Below, in pieces: positions 51,822 to 61,419 of a DNA stretch of 64,000 bases (position 1 is the stretch's first letter; each line of letters opens with the position of its first letter). Under the pieces are notes generated by a model, which searched no databases, was not told the origin of the DNA, and worked only from the letters and a program-made list of their open reading frames with translations. The DNA is from Bacillus zhangzhouensis (GTDB lineage Bacteria > Bacillota > Bacilli > Bacillales > Bacillaceae): NCBI RefSeq assembly GCF_000715205.1, contig NZ_JOTP01000014.1, positions 1-64,000 of the forward strand, read 5' to 3'. Both the position numbers and the translations under genes were made by a program.

Positions 51822-53153
51822 ATGTCAAAAATTACGTTTATCGGTGCTGGGAGTACCGTCTTTGCTAAAAATATATTAGGAGATTGTCTGTTTGTCCCTG
51901 CACTTGCCGGCTTTGAATTCGCGTTATATGATATCGACCACAACCGGCTGAAAGAATCAGAAACGATGCTGCGGCACTTAAAAGAAAACTACGCTGCAAA
52001 TGTGACGATCCAGTCCTATCACAATCGTAAAGAAGCCTTAAAGGATGCGAAATATGTCATCAATGCCATCCAGGTTGGCGGCTATCAGCCAAGCACTGTC
52101 ATTGATTTTGAGATTCCGAAAAAATATGGGTTAAGACAAACGATTGCTGATACGGTTGGTATCGGCGGCATCTTTCGTTCACTTCGAACTATTCCTGTTA
52201 TGCTTGATTTTGCAAAGGATATGGAAGAGGTTTGTCCAAATGCCTTATTGTTAAATTACACAAATCCAATGGCCACTCTGACAGGCGCCATGCTGCGTTA
52301 TACGCCAATCCAAACGGTTGGTCTTTGCCATAGCGTGCAAGTGTGTACAAAGGATCTGTTTGACTCACTTGAAATGGACCATGAAGGTATTGAAGAAAAA
52401 ATTGCCGGCATTAATCACATGGCTTGGTTATTAGAGGTGAAACGAAACGGAAAAGACTTATATCCAGAAATCAAAAAAAGAGCAAAAGAAAAGCAGCAAT
52501 CGAGGCATCATGATATGGTTCGATTTGAGCTAATGGATAAATTCGGCTACTATGTCACAGAGTCCTCAGAGCATAATGCCGAATACCATCCTTATTTCAT
52601 CAAATCACGCTATCCAGAACTGATCGGTCAGTTTAACATTCCGCTCGATGAATATCCGAGGCGCTGCGAGGAGCAAATCAATAATTGGAATACAATGAAG
52701 CATGATCTTGTGGGGAATACACAAATCACCCATACTCGCTCTAAAGAATATGGTTCACGTATTATTGAAGCCATTGAAACCAACATTCCCTTTAAATTTG
52801 GCGGGAATGTACTGAACACAGGAGGACTCATTCACAACCTGCCTGAAAAAGCCTGTGTAGAAGTGCCATGTGTTGCAGATCGAAGCGGCATCATGCCATG
52901 TTATGTCGGTGAGATACCTGAACAATTGGCTGGACTCAATCGGACCAACATCAGTTCACAGCTCATGACGATCGAAGCAGCGATCAGCGGCAAAAAAGAG
53001 CATATTTATCAAGCGGCTTTACTAGACCCACATACAAGCGCTGAACTTTCGATTGATGACACCATCAAATTATGTGATGAATTAATTGAAGCACATGGAG
53101 AGATGTTGCCAGATTATAAAGAACCGAACCAATATGTCGCATCCTCCACATAA
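51822..53153 (+). CDS. melA: Alpha-galactosidase MelA, glycoside hydrolase family 4
   Basis: This 443-aa cytoplasmic enzyme uses NAD and a divalent metal in an oxidation-elimination mechanism. The NAD site is ITFIGAGSTVFAKNILGDC at the N-terminus. NYTNPMATLTGA and GLCHSVQ (metal-binding Cys/His) follow, with ITHTRSKEYGSRIIEA further on. It releases galactose from melibiose or raffinose imported by MsmE-AmyDC. AAAGGAG precedes the ATG. Last gene of its operon. Confidence 0.9.
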   Translation: MSKITFIGAGSTVFAKNILGDCLFVPALAGFEFALYDIDHNRLKESETMLRHLKENYAANVTIQSYHNRKEALKDAKYVINAIQVGGYQPSTVIDFEIPKKYGLRQTIADTVGIGGIFRSLRTIPVMLDFAKDMEEVCPNALLLNYTNPMATLTGAMLRYTPIQTVGLCHSVQVCTKDLFDSLEMDHEGIEEKIAGINHMAWLLEVKRNGKDLYPEIKKRAKEKQQSRHHDMVRFELMDKFGYYVTESSEHNAEYHPYFIKSRYPELIGQFNIPLDEYPRRCEEQINNWNTMKHDLVGNTQITHTRSKEYGSRIIEAIETNIPFKFGGNVLNTGGLIHNLPEKACVEVPCVADRSGIMPCYVGEIPEQLAGLNRTNISSQLMTIEAAISGKKEHIYQAALLDPHTSAELSIDDTIKLCDELIEAHGEMLPDYKEPNQYVASST

Positions 53154-53551
53154 CTGAAATGAACGAGCCTCTACCTGATGCACCACGCATCAGGTTTTTT
53201 ATGTAACAAGCAGGAAATCGAGCAAAAAAGATCATTGACTGTAAGCGTTTTTAATATTATGATTCTCTAAAGTTCACCAACATTTAACCAATAATGCATC
53301 AAAAAATGGTTGCATCGTGATGTCATATGACACACAGACAAACTGATCTAAAATGGGGACGAATCTGCGGCAAAAAAGAGCTGACAGCAATTGACCTTTC
53401 ATCATAGAGAATGCTGTTTATCACAACGTAAACCAAAACAGCGGTTTGATTTGACAAAGAGTGTATACAGATGAGCTCCCGTTAGATGAGACAATGACGA
53501 TAAATAAACGTCTTATAGCATGACAATCTGAACAAAGAGGAGAGAGGGAAC
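53154..53551. promoter_or_regulatory. Regulatory intergenic region between melA and mmsA
   Basis: No gene was found in these 398 bp. From left to right it holds the melA terminator, a cre-like site TGTAAGCGTTTTTA (53240-53253, one mismatch), TAACCAATAAT (53285-53295), which fits the IolR consensus WRAYCAADARD, two direct TGCATC repeats 16 nt apart (53295, 53311), and the perfect palindrome TGTCATATGACA (53321-53332). No convincing -35/-10 pair was identified. Confidence 0.45.
53173..53200 (+). terminator. Terminator after melA
   Basis: A 9-bp perfect stem (ACCTGATGC / GCATCAGGT) with a 5-nt loop and a T run. Confidence 0.88.
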
Positions 53552-55012
53552 ATGACCAGAACAGATGTACAAACGTTGAAAAATTATATTGGCGGACAAT
53601 GGATTGAGGCAGAAACAAGTCAAACAGAGGCTGTTTATAACCCGGCTACTGGCGAAGTCATTGCAGAAGTACCACTTTCAACGAAAACGGATGTAGAACG
53701 TGCAGTACAAGCAGCACAAGAAGCGTTTACCACATGGTCTAAAACAGCTGTCCCTAGGCGTGCACGTATTTTATTTAAATACCAACAGTTACTCGTTGAG
53801 AAATGGGATGAGCTAGCAGAGCTGGTCACAATTGAAAACGGAAAAAGTTTAACAGAAGCAAAAGGAGAAGTGCAGCGCGGGATTGAATGTGTGGAATTTG
53901 CCGCTGGCGCACCGACCTTAATGATGGGAAAACAATTGCCAGATATCGCAACAGGACTCGAGTCTGGCATGTACCGCTATCCAATTGGCGTCATCGGTGG
54001 TATTACACCATTTAACTTTCCGATGATGGTCCCATGCTGGATGTTCCCGCTTGCCATTGCCTGCGGAAATACATTTGTCTTAAAACCTTCAGAGCGAACG
54101 CCCATTCTCGCTGCACGGCTAGCAGAACTATTTGAAGAAGCGGGACTACCAAAAGGTGTTCTCAACATTGTAAATGGTGCTCACGATGTCGTAAACGGCC
54201 TGCTTGAACATCAAAAGGTCAAAGCCATTTCGTTTGTCGGCTCTCAGCCAGTCGCAGAATATGTCTATAAAAAAGGAACAGAGCATGGCAAACGTGTCCA
54301 AGCACTTGCCGGTGCAAAGAATCACTCCATTGTCTTGAAAGACGCCGACTTAGATGCAGCAACAAAACAAATCATTGGGGCTGCTTTTGGATCAGCAGGA
54401 GAGCGCTGCATGGCCGCAGCCGTTGTCGCAGTTGAAGAAGAAGTGGCGGACGATTTGATTCAAAAATTAGTTGATGAATCAAATCAGCTCGTGATTGGAA
54501 ACGGAATCGATGAAGATGTCTTTCTTGGTCCAGTCATTCGAAAGGAGCACAAGGAGCGAACGCTTCAATACATCCAATCAGGGATTGAGGAAGGGGCAAG
54601 CCTCATTCGTGATGGCCGACAAGACAATGAAACAAATGGAAAAGGTTATTTTGTTGGACCAACGATCTTTGATCATGTCACACATCAAATGAAAATTTGG
54701 CAGGACGAGATTTTCGCCCCAGTCTTATCAATTGTCCGTGTTTCTTCACTAACAGAAGCGATCGACCTGTCCAATCAATCAAAATTTGCTAACGGTGCCT
54801 GCCTATACACGGATAGTGCATCAAGCATTAGAGAATTCCGCGAAAATATAGAAGCAGGTATGCTCGGCGTTAACATCGGTGTTCCCGCACCAATGGCCTT
54901 CTTCCCTTTTTCCGGTTGGAAAGATTCTTTCTACGGCGACTTGCATGCCAATGGAACAGATGGAGTGGAGTTTTACACAAGAAAGAAAATGGTAACCGCT
55001 CGTTATATGTAG
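53552..55012 (+). CDS. mmsA: Methylmalonate-semialdehyde dehydrogenase (acylating) MmsA/IolA
   Basis: This 486-aa ALDH-superfamily enzyme converts malonate or methylmalonate semialdehyde to acetyl- or propionyl-CoA, using NAD and CoA. Family marks are [34 protein letters not shown] and the catalytic cysteine in [11 protein letters not shown]. In place of the usual glutamate it has NHSIVLKD, as is normal for acylating members. It is alone here, not in an iol operon; an IolR-like and a cre-like site lie upstream. It may serve valine or inositol breakdown. Confidence 0.88.
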   Translation: MTRTDVQTLKNYIGGQWIEAETSQTEAVYNPATGEVIAEVPLSTKTDVERAVQAAQEAFTTWSKTAVPRRARILFKYQQLLVEKWDELAELVTIENGKSLTEAKGEVQRGIECVEFAAGAPTLMMGKQLPDIATGLESGMYRYPIGVIGGITPFNFPMMVPCWMFPLAIACGNTFVLKPSERTPILAARLAELFEEAGLPKGVLNIVNGAHDVVNGLLEHQKVKAISFVGSQPVAEYVYKKGTEHGKRVQALAGAKNHSIVLKDADLDAATKQIIGAAFGSAGERCMAAAVVAVEEEVADDLIQKLVDESNQLVIGNGIDEDVFLGPVIRKEHKERTLQYIQSGIEEGASLIRDGRQDNETNGKGYFVGPTIFDHVTHQMKIWQDEIFAPVLSIVRVSSLTEAIDLSNQSKFANGACLYTDSASSIREFRENIEAGMLGVNIGVPAPMAFFPFSGWKDSFYGDLHANGTDGVEFYTRKKMVTARYM

Positions 55013-55035
55013 TCTACATTCATTGAATAAAGAGG

Positions 55036-55072
55036 AAAAAATGCAGCTCCAGAATGGATGACTGCATTTTTT
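55036..55072 (+). terminator. Terminator after mmsA
   Basis: An 11-bp perfect stem (AAAAAATGCAG / CTGCATTTTTT) with a 15-nt loop and a T run. Confidence 0.8.
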
Positions 55073-55236
55073 TGTTGTCTTCTAGTCGGAAAGTAAGGGT
55101 TTTCATCATGATGTTTACAGTGATTTGCACTAGAAATCATCCTTTGTATTCATTCTTCATCACCACATATCAACATATTTTGGAATTGGGCGTAAACCCC
55201 AATATGAGGAAGAAGAAAACAGGAGGAAATGAAACG

Positions 55237-56784
55237 ATGAGGACGAGGATGAAGTGCAGCGTAGGTTTATTGATTCTTGCTTTGGTACTGAGCTTTATAC
55301 CGGTATATGATGCGAGTGCGGCAAGCACCCCAATTGCAAAACGAGTAGGGAATGCAAACCCGCTCATAGACCACCACTTGGGGGCAGATCCGTATGCTCT
55401 CACCTATAACGGAAGAGTGTACATTTATATGTCAAGTGATGACTATGAATATCATAGTAACGGAACAATTAAAGATAATTCATTTGCAAATTTGAATAGG
55501 GTATTCGTCATCTCTTCGGCGGATATGGTGAACTGGACAGATCACGGCGCAATTCCAGTAGCGGGCGCAAATGGAGCAAATGGCGGACGGGGTATTGCCA
55601 AATGGGCAGGTGCTTCATGGGCCCCAGCAGCAGCGGTGAAAAAGATCAATGGGAAGGATAAGTTTTTCCTTTATTTCGCAAACAGTGGCGGAGGGATCGG
55701 AGTCCTTACAGCAGACAGTCCAATCGGTCCATGGACCGATCCAATCGGAAAAGCGCTTGTCACGCCAAGTACGCCAGGCATGTCCGGTGTTGTATGGCTT
55801 TTTGATCCCGCTGTATTTGTAGATGATGATGGTACAGGTTATCTATATGCAGGCGGAGGCGTTCCAGGCGGGTCAAATCCAACGCAGGGACAATGGGCCA
55901 ATCCTAAAACAGCAAGAGTCCTGAAATTAGGGCCTGATATGACAAGTGTTGCCAGCAGTGCATCGACCATTGATGCCCCTTTTATGTTTGAAGATTCGGG
56001 GATGCATAAATATAACGGAACCTATTACTATTCCTATTGCATCAATTTTGGCGGCTCCCACCCAGCAGATAAACCACCTGGTGAAATCGGCTATATGACG
56101 AGCTCAAGTCCTATGGGCCCCTTTACGTATAAAGGACACTTCCTGAAAAATCCGGGCGCGTTTTTCGGTGGCGGCGGTAACAACCATCATGCTGTGTTCA
56201 ATTTTAAAAACGAATGGTATGTGGTGTATCATACGCAAACTGTCAGTTCCGCATTATATGGTGCTGGCAAAGGCTACCGTTCCCCACATATTAATAAGCT
56301 TGTGCATAATGCAGACGGTTCCCTTCGAGAAGTAGCAGCCAATTATGAAGGGGTGAAACAGCTATCCAATCTGCATCCATATCAGCGGGTTGAAGCTGAA
56401 ACATTCGCTTGGAATGGACGCATTTTGACAGAAGCCTCCTCAGCACCCGGAGGACCGGTTAATAATCAGCATGTCACCAATATTCAAAACGGAGATTGGG
56501 TGGCTGTAGGGAATGTAGACTTTGGATCAAGCGGTGCCAGAACCTTTAAAGCCAATGTCGCAGCCGCTACAGGTGGTGGAAAAATAGAAGTCCGCCTTGG
56601 CAGTGCAGACGGCAGGCTTGTCGGAACACTAAATGTCCCATCCACAGGCGGTACGCACAACTGGAGAGAAATAGAAACGGCAGTAAACGGCGCAACAGGC
56701 GTGCACAACGTATTTTTTGTCTTTACCGGAACAGGCGCCGGAAACCTATTTCAATTTGATTCCTGGCAGTTTACTCAAAGGTAG
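55237..56784 (+). CDS. xynD: Secreted arabinoxylan arabinofuranohydrolase XynD (GH43-CBM6)
   Basis: This 515-aa secreted enzyme removes arabinofuranosyl side groups from arabinoxylan. A signal peptide (basic start MRTRMK, hydrophobic core, cut near DASAAS) is followed by a GH43 five-bladed propeller. Catalytic residues are the base in LGADPYAL, the Asp in LFDPAVF and the acid in FMFEDSGMH. A CBM6 module starts at YQRVEAETFAWNG, about residue 385. The frame extends upstream to 55054, but ATG 55237 with AGGAGG gives a proper signal peptide. xynC follows after 66 bp. Confidence 0.9.
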   Translation: MRTRMKCSVGLLILALVLSFIPVYDASAASTPIAKRVGNANPLIDHHLGADPYALTYNGRVYIYMSSDDYEYHSNGTIKDNSFANLNRVFVISSADMVNWTDHGAIPVAGANGANGGRGIAKWAGASWAPAAAVKKINGKDKFFLYFANSGGGIGVLTADSPIGPWTDPIGKALVTPSTPGMSGVVWLFDPAVFVDDDGTGYLYAGGGVPGGSNPTQGQWANPKTARVLKLGPDMTSVASSASTIDAPFMFEDSGMHKYNGTYYYSYCINFGGSHPADKPPGEIGYMTSSSPMGPFTYKGHFLKNPGAFFGGGGNNHHAVFNFKNEWYVVYHTQTVSSALYGAGKGYRSPHINKLVHNADGSLREVAANYEGVKQLSNLHPYQRVEAETFAWNGRILTEASSAPGGPVNNQHVTNIQNGDWVAVGNVDFGSSGARTFKANVAAATGGGKIEVRLGSADGRLVGTLNVPSTGGTHNWREIETAVNGATGVHNVFFVFTGTGAGNLFQFDSWQFTQR

Positions 56785-56850
56785 TAGCGGAAGACAAAAA
56801 CGGATGCTGCTAGTTCCATAAATGTTTGATGGGGGAGTGGGGAAAATTTG

Positions 56851-58116
56851 ATGTCAATTGTAAAAAAACCAATCTGTACATTATTGGTCTGCTTTACCAT
56901 GCTGTCTGTTATGTTCATAGGACCTGGAGTGACTGAGGTTTCAGCAGCAAGTGATGCAAATATTAATATGAATGCAGAAAGACAAGTGATTCGCGGCTTT
57001 GGCGGAATGAACCACCCAGCTTGGATTGGTGATTTGACTGCACCACAAAGGGAAACTGCCTTTGGCAATGGACAGAATCAGTTAGGATTTTCAATTCTTA
57101 GAATTTATGTAGACGAGAACAGAAATAATTGGCACAGAGAAGTCGCAACAGCCAAAAGGGCGATAGAGCATGGAGCTTTCGTCATTGCTTCGCCTTGGAA
57201 TCCTCCAAGCCATATGGTTGAGACCTTTAACCGCAATGGCGCATCTGCAAAGCGGCTTAGATACAATCAATACGCAGCATATGCACAGCATCTCAATGAC
57301 TTTGTCACGTACATGAAGAATAATGGAGTGAATCTTTATGCCATTTCTGTGCAAAATGAGCCCGATTATGCACATGAATGGACATGGTGGACCCCGCAGG
57401 AAATCCTGCGTTTCATGAGAGAAAATGCCGGTTCCATTAATGCCCGCGTGATTGCGCCAGAATCCTTTCAGTACCTGAAAAATATATCCGATCCTATTCT
57501 AAACGATCCGCAGGCGCTTAGAAATATGGACATTCTCGGTGCCCACCTGTACGGGACCCAAATCAGCCAGCTTCCGTATCCTCTTTTCAAACAAAAAGGA
57601 GGAGGGAAGGAGCTATGGATGACAGAAGTATACTATCCGAATAGTGACAACAATTCAGCGGATCGCTGGCCTGAGGCATTAGGGGTTTCAGAGCATATTC
57701 ACCATTCAATGGTAGAAGGAGATTTCCAGGCGTATGTTTGGTGGTACATCCGTAGATCCTATGGCCCTATGAAGGAAGATGGAATGATCAGCAAACGTGG
57801 ATACAACATGGCGCATTTCTCCAAATTTGTGCGCCCTGGCTATGTAAGGATTGATGCTACGAAAAGTCCTGAACCGAATGTTTTCGTATCAGCCTATAAA
57901 GGCGACAATAGAGTCGTCATTGTGGCGATTAACAAAAACAATACAGGAGTCAATCAACACTTTGTGATGCAGAATGGAACTGCTTCACAAGCGTCAAGAT
58001 GGGTCACGAGCAGCAACAGCAACCTTCAGCCTGGAACAGATTTAAATATATCAGGCAATCAATTTTGGGCCCATCTCCCGGCTCAAAGTGTGACAACATT
58101 TGTTGTAAAACGATAA
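56851..58116 (+). CDS. xynC: Secreted glucuronoxylanase XynC (GH30)
   Basis: This 421-aa GH30 subfamily 8 enzyme cuts xylan next to 4-O-methylglucuronosyl branches. A signal peptide (to about residue 32, VSAAS) leads to the barrel. The acid/base Glu is in SVQNEPDYAHEW, the nucleophile in LWMTEVYYPNSD, and the uronic-acid-binding region WWYIRRSYGPMKEDG is intact. A C-terminal beta-domain ends the protein. ATG 56851 is used rather than the adjacent TTG. It forms a xylan-debranching pair with xynD. Confidence 0.92.
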   Translation: MSIVKKPICTLLVCFTMLSVMFIGPGVTEVSAASDANINMNAERQVIRGFGGMNHPAWIGDLTAPQRETAFGNGQNQLGFSILRIYVDENRNNWHREVATAKRAIEHGAFVIASPWNPPSHMVETFNRNGASAKRLRYNQYAAYAQHLNDFVTYMKNNGVNLYAISVQNEPDYAHEWTWWTPQEILRFMRENAGSINARVIAPESFQYLKNISDPILNDPQALRNMDILGAHLYGTQISQLPYPLFKQKGGGKELWMTEVYYPNSDNNSADRWPEALGVSEHIHHSMVEGDFQAYVWWYIRRSYGPMKEDGMISKRGYNMAHFSKFVRPGYVRIDATKSPEPNVFVSAYKGDNRVVIVAINKNNTGVNQHFVMQNGTASQASRWVTSSNSNLQPGTDLNISGNQFWAHLPAQSVTTFVVKR

Positions 58117-58131
58117 AGTCACCTGCATCGC

Positions 58132-58175
58132 AAAAAGCCAATTTTCTCACTCAAAAAAGAAAATTGGCTTTTTTT
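58132..58175 (+). terminator. Terminator after xynC
   Basis: A 16-bp stem (AAAAAGCCAATTTTCT / AGAAAATTGGCTTTTT) with a loop of about 10 nt and a T run. Confidence 0.88.
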
Positions 58176-58258
58176 CTGTCGTTAAACGGTGTTGATTTTT
58201 CACTATGCATAAACATTGGGTATAATAATGACAATGACTTCAGAGGAGTGATCAATGT

Positions 58259-58966
58259 ATGTCACAGCTTCAAAGCAAAGTATTAATCATAGATGACGAA
58301 AAAGAAATTTTGGAATTAATCAACACGGTATTAACAAGAGAAGGCATTGATCGCGTCATAACAGCTTCAACTGCCCGTGATGGACTCACACAATTTCATC
58401 AAGAACATCCCGATTTGATCATATTAGATATCATGTTGCCAGATGGAGAAGGCTATGATATCTGCAAAAAAATAAGAGAAATCTCCCATGTTCCGATTAT
58501 CTTTTTGTCGGCAAAGGGAGAGGAAACCGATAAAATTGTAGGACTTGCTATCGGTGGGGATGACTACATTACAAAACCGTTCAGCCCTAAAGAAGTCGCC
58601 TACCGGGTCAAAGCGCAGCTGAGGAGATCATCTTACTTACAGCCATCTCAAACCGATCCCGTGATCAAAAAAGGGCCGTTTGAGTTAAACGAGCAGCAAG
58701 CAGAACTCACCAAAAATGGAGCGGTGATTGAGCTCACACCGAAAGAGCTTATGCTGATGACCTATTTCTTGCAGCACCCGAACCGTGTGATCAGTAAAGA
58801 AACGCTTTATCAAACCGTATGGGGAGAAGACTTCTTCGGTTCTGACAATACGGTGATGGTTCATATACGAAGACTTCGGGAAAAAATAGAGAATTCCCCG
58901 TCAACACCAGAGTTTCTCGTGACGGTCAAAGGGCTTGGCTATAAATTTGTTGTAAAGGATGCGTAA
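58259..58966 (+). CDS. OmpR-family response regulator
   Basis: This 235-aa protein has a receiver domain with phospho-acceptor Asp in LIILDIMLPDGEGYD, the Lys of YITKPFSPKE, and a winged-helix output domain (LTPKELMLMTYFLQHPNRVI, MVHIRRLREKIE). AGAGGAG precedes ATG, and a TATAAT box lies at 58221-58226. It is coupled to the histidine kinase 2 bp downstream. Regulon unknown. Confidence 0.9.
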   Translation: MSQLQSKVLIIDDEKEILELINTVLTREGIDRVITASTARDGLTQFHQEHPDLIILDIMLPDGEGYDICKKIREISHVPIIFLSAKGEETDKIVGLAIGGDDYITKPFSPKEVAYRVKAQLRRSSYLQPSQTDPVIKKGPFELNEQQAELTKNGAVIELTPKELMLMTYFLQHPNRVISKETLYQTVWGEDFFGSDNTVMVHIRRLREKIENSPSTPEFLVTVKGLGYKFVVKDA

Positions 58967-58968
58967 GG

Positions 58969-60372
58969 ATGAAATGGCGATTAACAGGCAGATATATGGT
59001 CTCTGTCATTATCGTGACCATTATCACGGTCTTTATCAACTTATTTGGATTCATGATTTGGCTTGTACTACAAGCAAGCAGCCAGCAAAACGAAGAAAAT
59101 ACGCCCGAAACCTTCACAAGATCATTTGCACAATACGTCTCTTTTTCTGATCACGGAATCACCGTAAACAAAGAAGGGCAAAAAGCTTTAGAACAACAAA
59201 ATGCATGGATTCAAATTTTAGACGAAAATGGACAAGACGTGTATCATGCGCAAGCACCTAAAGGATTAAAGAACAAATATACACCTATAGAAATAGTGAA
59301 CTTACATAAATATAAGGATAAGCAATTATTATCGACCATTTATGCTGGCGAAAAAAAAGGGAAGGGCAAAGAATACAGCTACTTTATCGGATTTAAGGAT
59401 CCTTCCATCGGAAAATACCTATTCTCGTTCGACACGAAGGACTTAGTGACAAGATTCAATATCGGGACGATGATTTTATTATCAATAGATGCCATCATTG
59501 CGTTACTCATTGGTTACTTATTCAGCCGGCAGCTCATAAAACCGCTCGGCCGTGTCATTCATGGAATCCAGCGGCTAGCAAACGGAGATTACACAACAAA
59601 TCTGCCAGCTAAGGGGATATATAAAGATGTCTTCTATAACGTCAATCACTTATCAGAGCAACTAGCTTCAAGCAAAAAAGAAAAAGACAAATTAGAGCAA
59701 ATGCGTGAAGAATGGATCAGTCATATTTCTCATGACATTAAAACACCACTAGCTTCTATTCAAGGCTATGCAGAAATCATCAAAGATCCAAACTATCCTC
59801 TTTCAGAACAAGACATCAGACATTACGCCGACATTATTGAGAATAAATCACTGTATATCAAAGATGTCATGGAGGATCTTAATTTAACGACAAGGCTGAA
59901 AAATAATGGCGTCATGCTAAATAAAGAGCTAGTTAATATTGTGTCACTGCTGCGGGAAACGTTAATTGATATTTTAAACGATTCAAGATATGCGAATCAG
60001 ACGATTGAGCTTCAAACGAATGTAGACAAGCTCATGCTGAATATTGATAAAATCCTCATTCGAAGAGCGGTCACCAATCTCATTTTAAATGCCCTCGTTC
60101 ATAATGATCCTGATGTAAAGATCATTGTACAGCTTGAACAAAAAGAACAAACCCATATCACGATTAAAGACAACGGCAAAGGAATAGGCGATAAAGAGCT
60201 AGAAAAAGTGTTTGACCGCTATTACAGAGGGACAAATACAGGAGTAACGCATGCAGGCTCTGGTCTTGGGATGGCCATTGCAAAGGATATTATCGTCAAG
60301 CACGGCGGGGATATCACGATCCGCAGTAGTGTAGGGAAAGGAACAACAATTGATATCCACATACCAGCATGA
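58969..60372 (+). CDS. Sensor histidine kinase
   Basis: This 467-aa kinase has a first helix at about residues 10-35, an extracellular domain of about 120 residues, a second helix near 160-185, a HAMP linker (RQLIKPLGRVIHGIQRL), the phospho-His box (WISHISHDIKTPLASIQGYA) and an HATPase domain (NLILNALVHNDP, DNGKGIGDKELEKVF, GSGLGMAIAKDIIVKHGG). Partner of the preceding regulator. The signal is unknown. Confidence 0.9.
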   Translation: MKWRLTGRYMVSVIIVTIITVFINLFGFMIWLVLQASSQQNEENTPETFTRSFAQYVSFSDHGITVNKEGQKALEQQNAWIQILDENGQDVYHAQAPKGLKNKYTPIEIVNLHKYKDKQLLSTIYAGEKKGKGKEYSYFIGFKDPSIGKYLFSFDTKDLVTRFNIGTMILLSIDAIIALLIGYLFSRQLIKPLGRVIHGIQRLANGDYTTNLPAKGIYKDVFYNVNHLSEQLASSKKEKDKLEQMREEWISHISHDIKTPLASIQGYAEIIKDPNYPLSEQDIRHYADIIENKSLYIKDVMEDLNLTTRLKNNGVMLNKELVNIVSLLRETLIDILNDSRYANQTIELQTNVDKLMLNIDKILIRRAVTNLILNALVHNDPDVKIIVQLEQKEQTHITIKDNGKGIGDKELEKVFDRYYRGTNTGVTHAGSGLGMAIAKDIIVKHGGDITIRSSVGKGTTIDIHIPA

Positions 60373-60382
60373 AAACATACAG

Positions 60383-60418
60383 AAAAACGGTTCTGATCAA
60401 CAACAGAACCGTTTTTTT
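60383..60418. terminator. Bidirectional terminator after the two-component operon
   Basis: A 13-bp stem (AAAAACGGTTCTG / CAGAACCGTTTTT) with an 8-nt loop, flanked by A and T runs, between convergent genes. Confidence 0.88.
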
Positions 60419-60424
60419 CACCTA

Positions 60425-60733
60425 TTATTCTGAAAACACTTTGATTCCTTTGACAATGTTCCAAATGAAAAAATAGATTGCCACAAGGAAAGTCACAGCG
60501 TACGTCGCAATTAGGAATGGCCCAGCATGTCTAATATCGTTCATGCCAAGTAAACCTGAACCGATGATGCCAATGCCGAAAATCAAATAAGGAATCAGAT
60601 GCGTCCACAACGATTTTTTCGCATGATATTTCACTTCGTCCTGACCTAAGAAATAGACGATAATCGGAAACAGAAACGGCGCAAAAAAGATACTGAAGTA
60701 ACATAATGAAGACAAAATTTTATTTTCTCTCAA
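60425..60733 (-). CDS. DUF4870-type small membrane protein
   Basis: This 102-aa protein has three hydrophobic helices (CYFSIFFAPFLFPIIVYFLG, then YLIFGIGIIGSGLLG, then YAVTFLVAIYFFIWNIVKG) and the conserved loop QDEVKYHAKKSLWTHLIPY, as in DUF4870 proteins. Function unknown. Its start has AAAAGG upstream; single gene. Confidence 0.78.
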   Translation of the reverse strand: MRENKILSSLCYFSIFFAPFLFPIIVYFLGQDEVKYHAKKSLWTHLIPYLIFGIGIIGSGLLGMNDIRHAGPFLIATYAVTFLVAIYFFIWNIVKGIKVFSE

Positions 60734-60903
60734 ACCTTTTCACCTCTATGTTTTATTAAAAGGCGGAATCATTTGACTCAGCCCTCACTTAACTACAAAT
60801 CCATTGTACTACCTCAACCTTAACCTGTATTAATCCAAACCTTACAGCAACCTTAAAAATGAATGAAAAGCGGCATCTCGTGAAAAACAACATGATTCTA
60901 TTC

Positions 60904-60935
60904 TTGACCTTGAAGTATAGTTCAACCTTTATAAT
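60904..60935 (+). promoter_or_regulatory. MerR-type promoter with stretched spacer and dyad
   Basis: TTGACC (60904-60909) and TATAAT (60930-60935) are 20 nt apart. The spacer holds the dyad TTGAA-GTATAG-TTCAA (60910-60925). Over-long spacers with a central dyad are the hallmark of promoters that MerR regulators activate by twisting DNA. Confidence 0.65.
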
Positions 60936-60993
60936 AGAACTAGCAACAGATGACTGACCAATTCATGAAAATAAAGAACAGAGGAGAATGAAA

Positions 60994-61383
60994 ATGGAGC
61001 TGATGACTAGAGGTGAACTTTCAAAAAGAACAGGAATAAGCACCGCTGCCATTCGGTATTATGAAGGACACGACATTTTGCCTCTCCCAAAACGAAGTTC
61101 TAACGGTTATCGATTATATACAGAAGATGCCCTTTTAAAAATTGAATTCGTAAAAGAGGCTAAATCGTTAGGTTATTCGTTAAAAGAAATAAAAGAGATT
61201 TTGGACATGCTCAGTCGAGAAGTGAACCCTGATACGTTAAGAAAGATTGTTCAGCATAAACTTGAAGAGATTGAAGAAAAAATCCAAAGCTTTCGATTTA
61301 TGCAAAGCCTATTATCTAACCTGTTAGAGACCTCTGATCAAGACATACAAGATTATCTTAAATCATTTCGCAAAACTAAATAG
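60994..61383 (+). CDS. MerR-family transcriptional regulator
   Basis: This 129-aa protein has the MerR winged helix (RGELSKRTGISTAAIRYYEG, then RSSNGYRLYTEDALLKIEF) and a C-terminal dimerisation coil (about residues 80-115) without metal-binding cysteines. It is probably of the aldehyde- or redox-responsive type. ATG 60994 has GAGGAG 7 nt upstream; the ATG at 60988 overlaps it. It likely controls itself and the adjacent esterase, which is now broken. Confidence 0.85.
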   Translation: MELMTRGELSKRTGISTAAIRYYEGHDILPLPKRSSNGYRLYTEDALLKIEFVKEAKSLGYSLKEIKEILDMLSREVNPDTLRKIVQHKLEEIEEKIQSFRFMQSLLSNLLETSDQDIQDYLKSFRKTK

Positions 61384-61419
61384 GATGAGCAAAAAAAGCG
61401 ATTAAAGGAGCGGTAAAAA

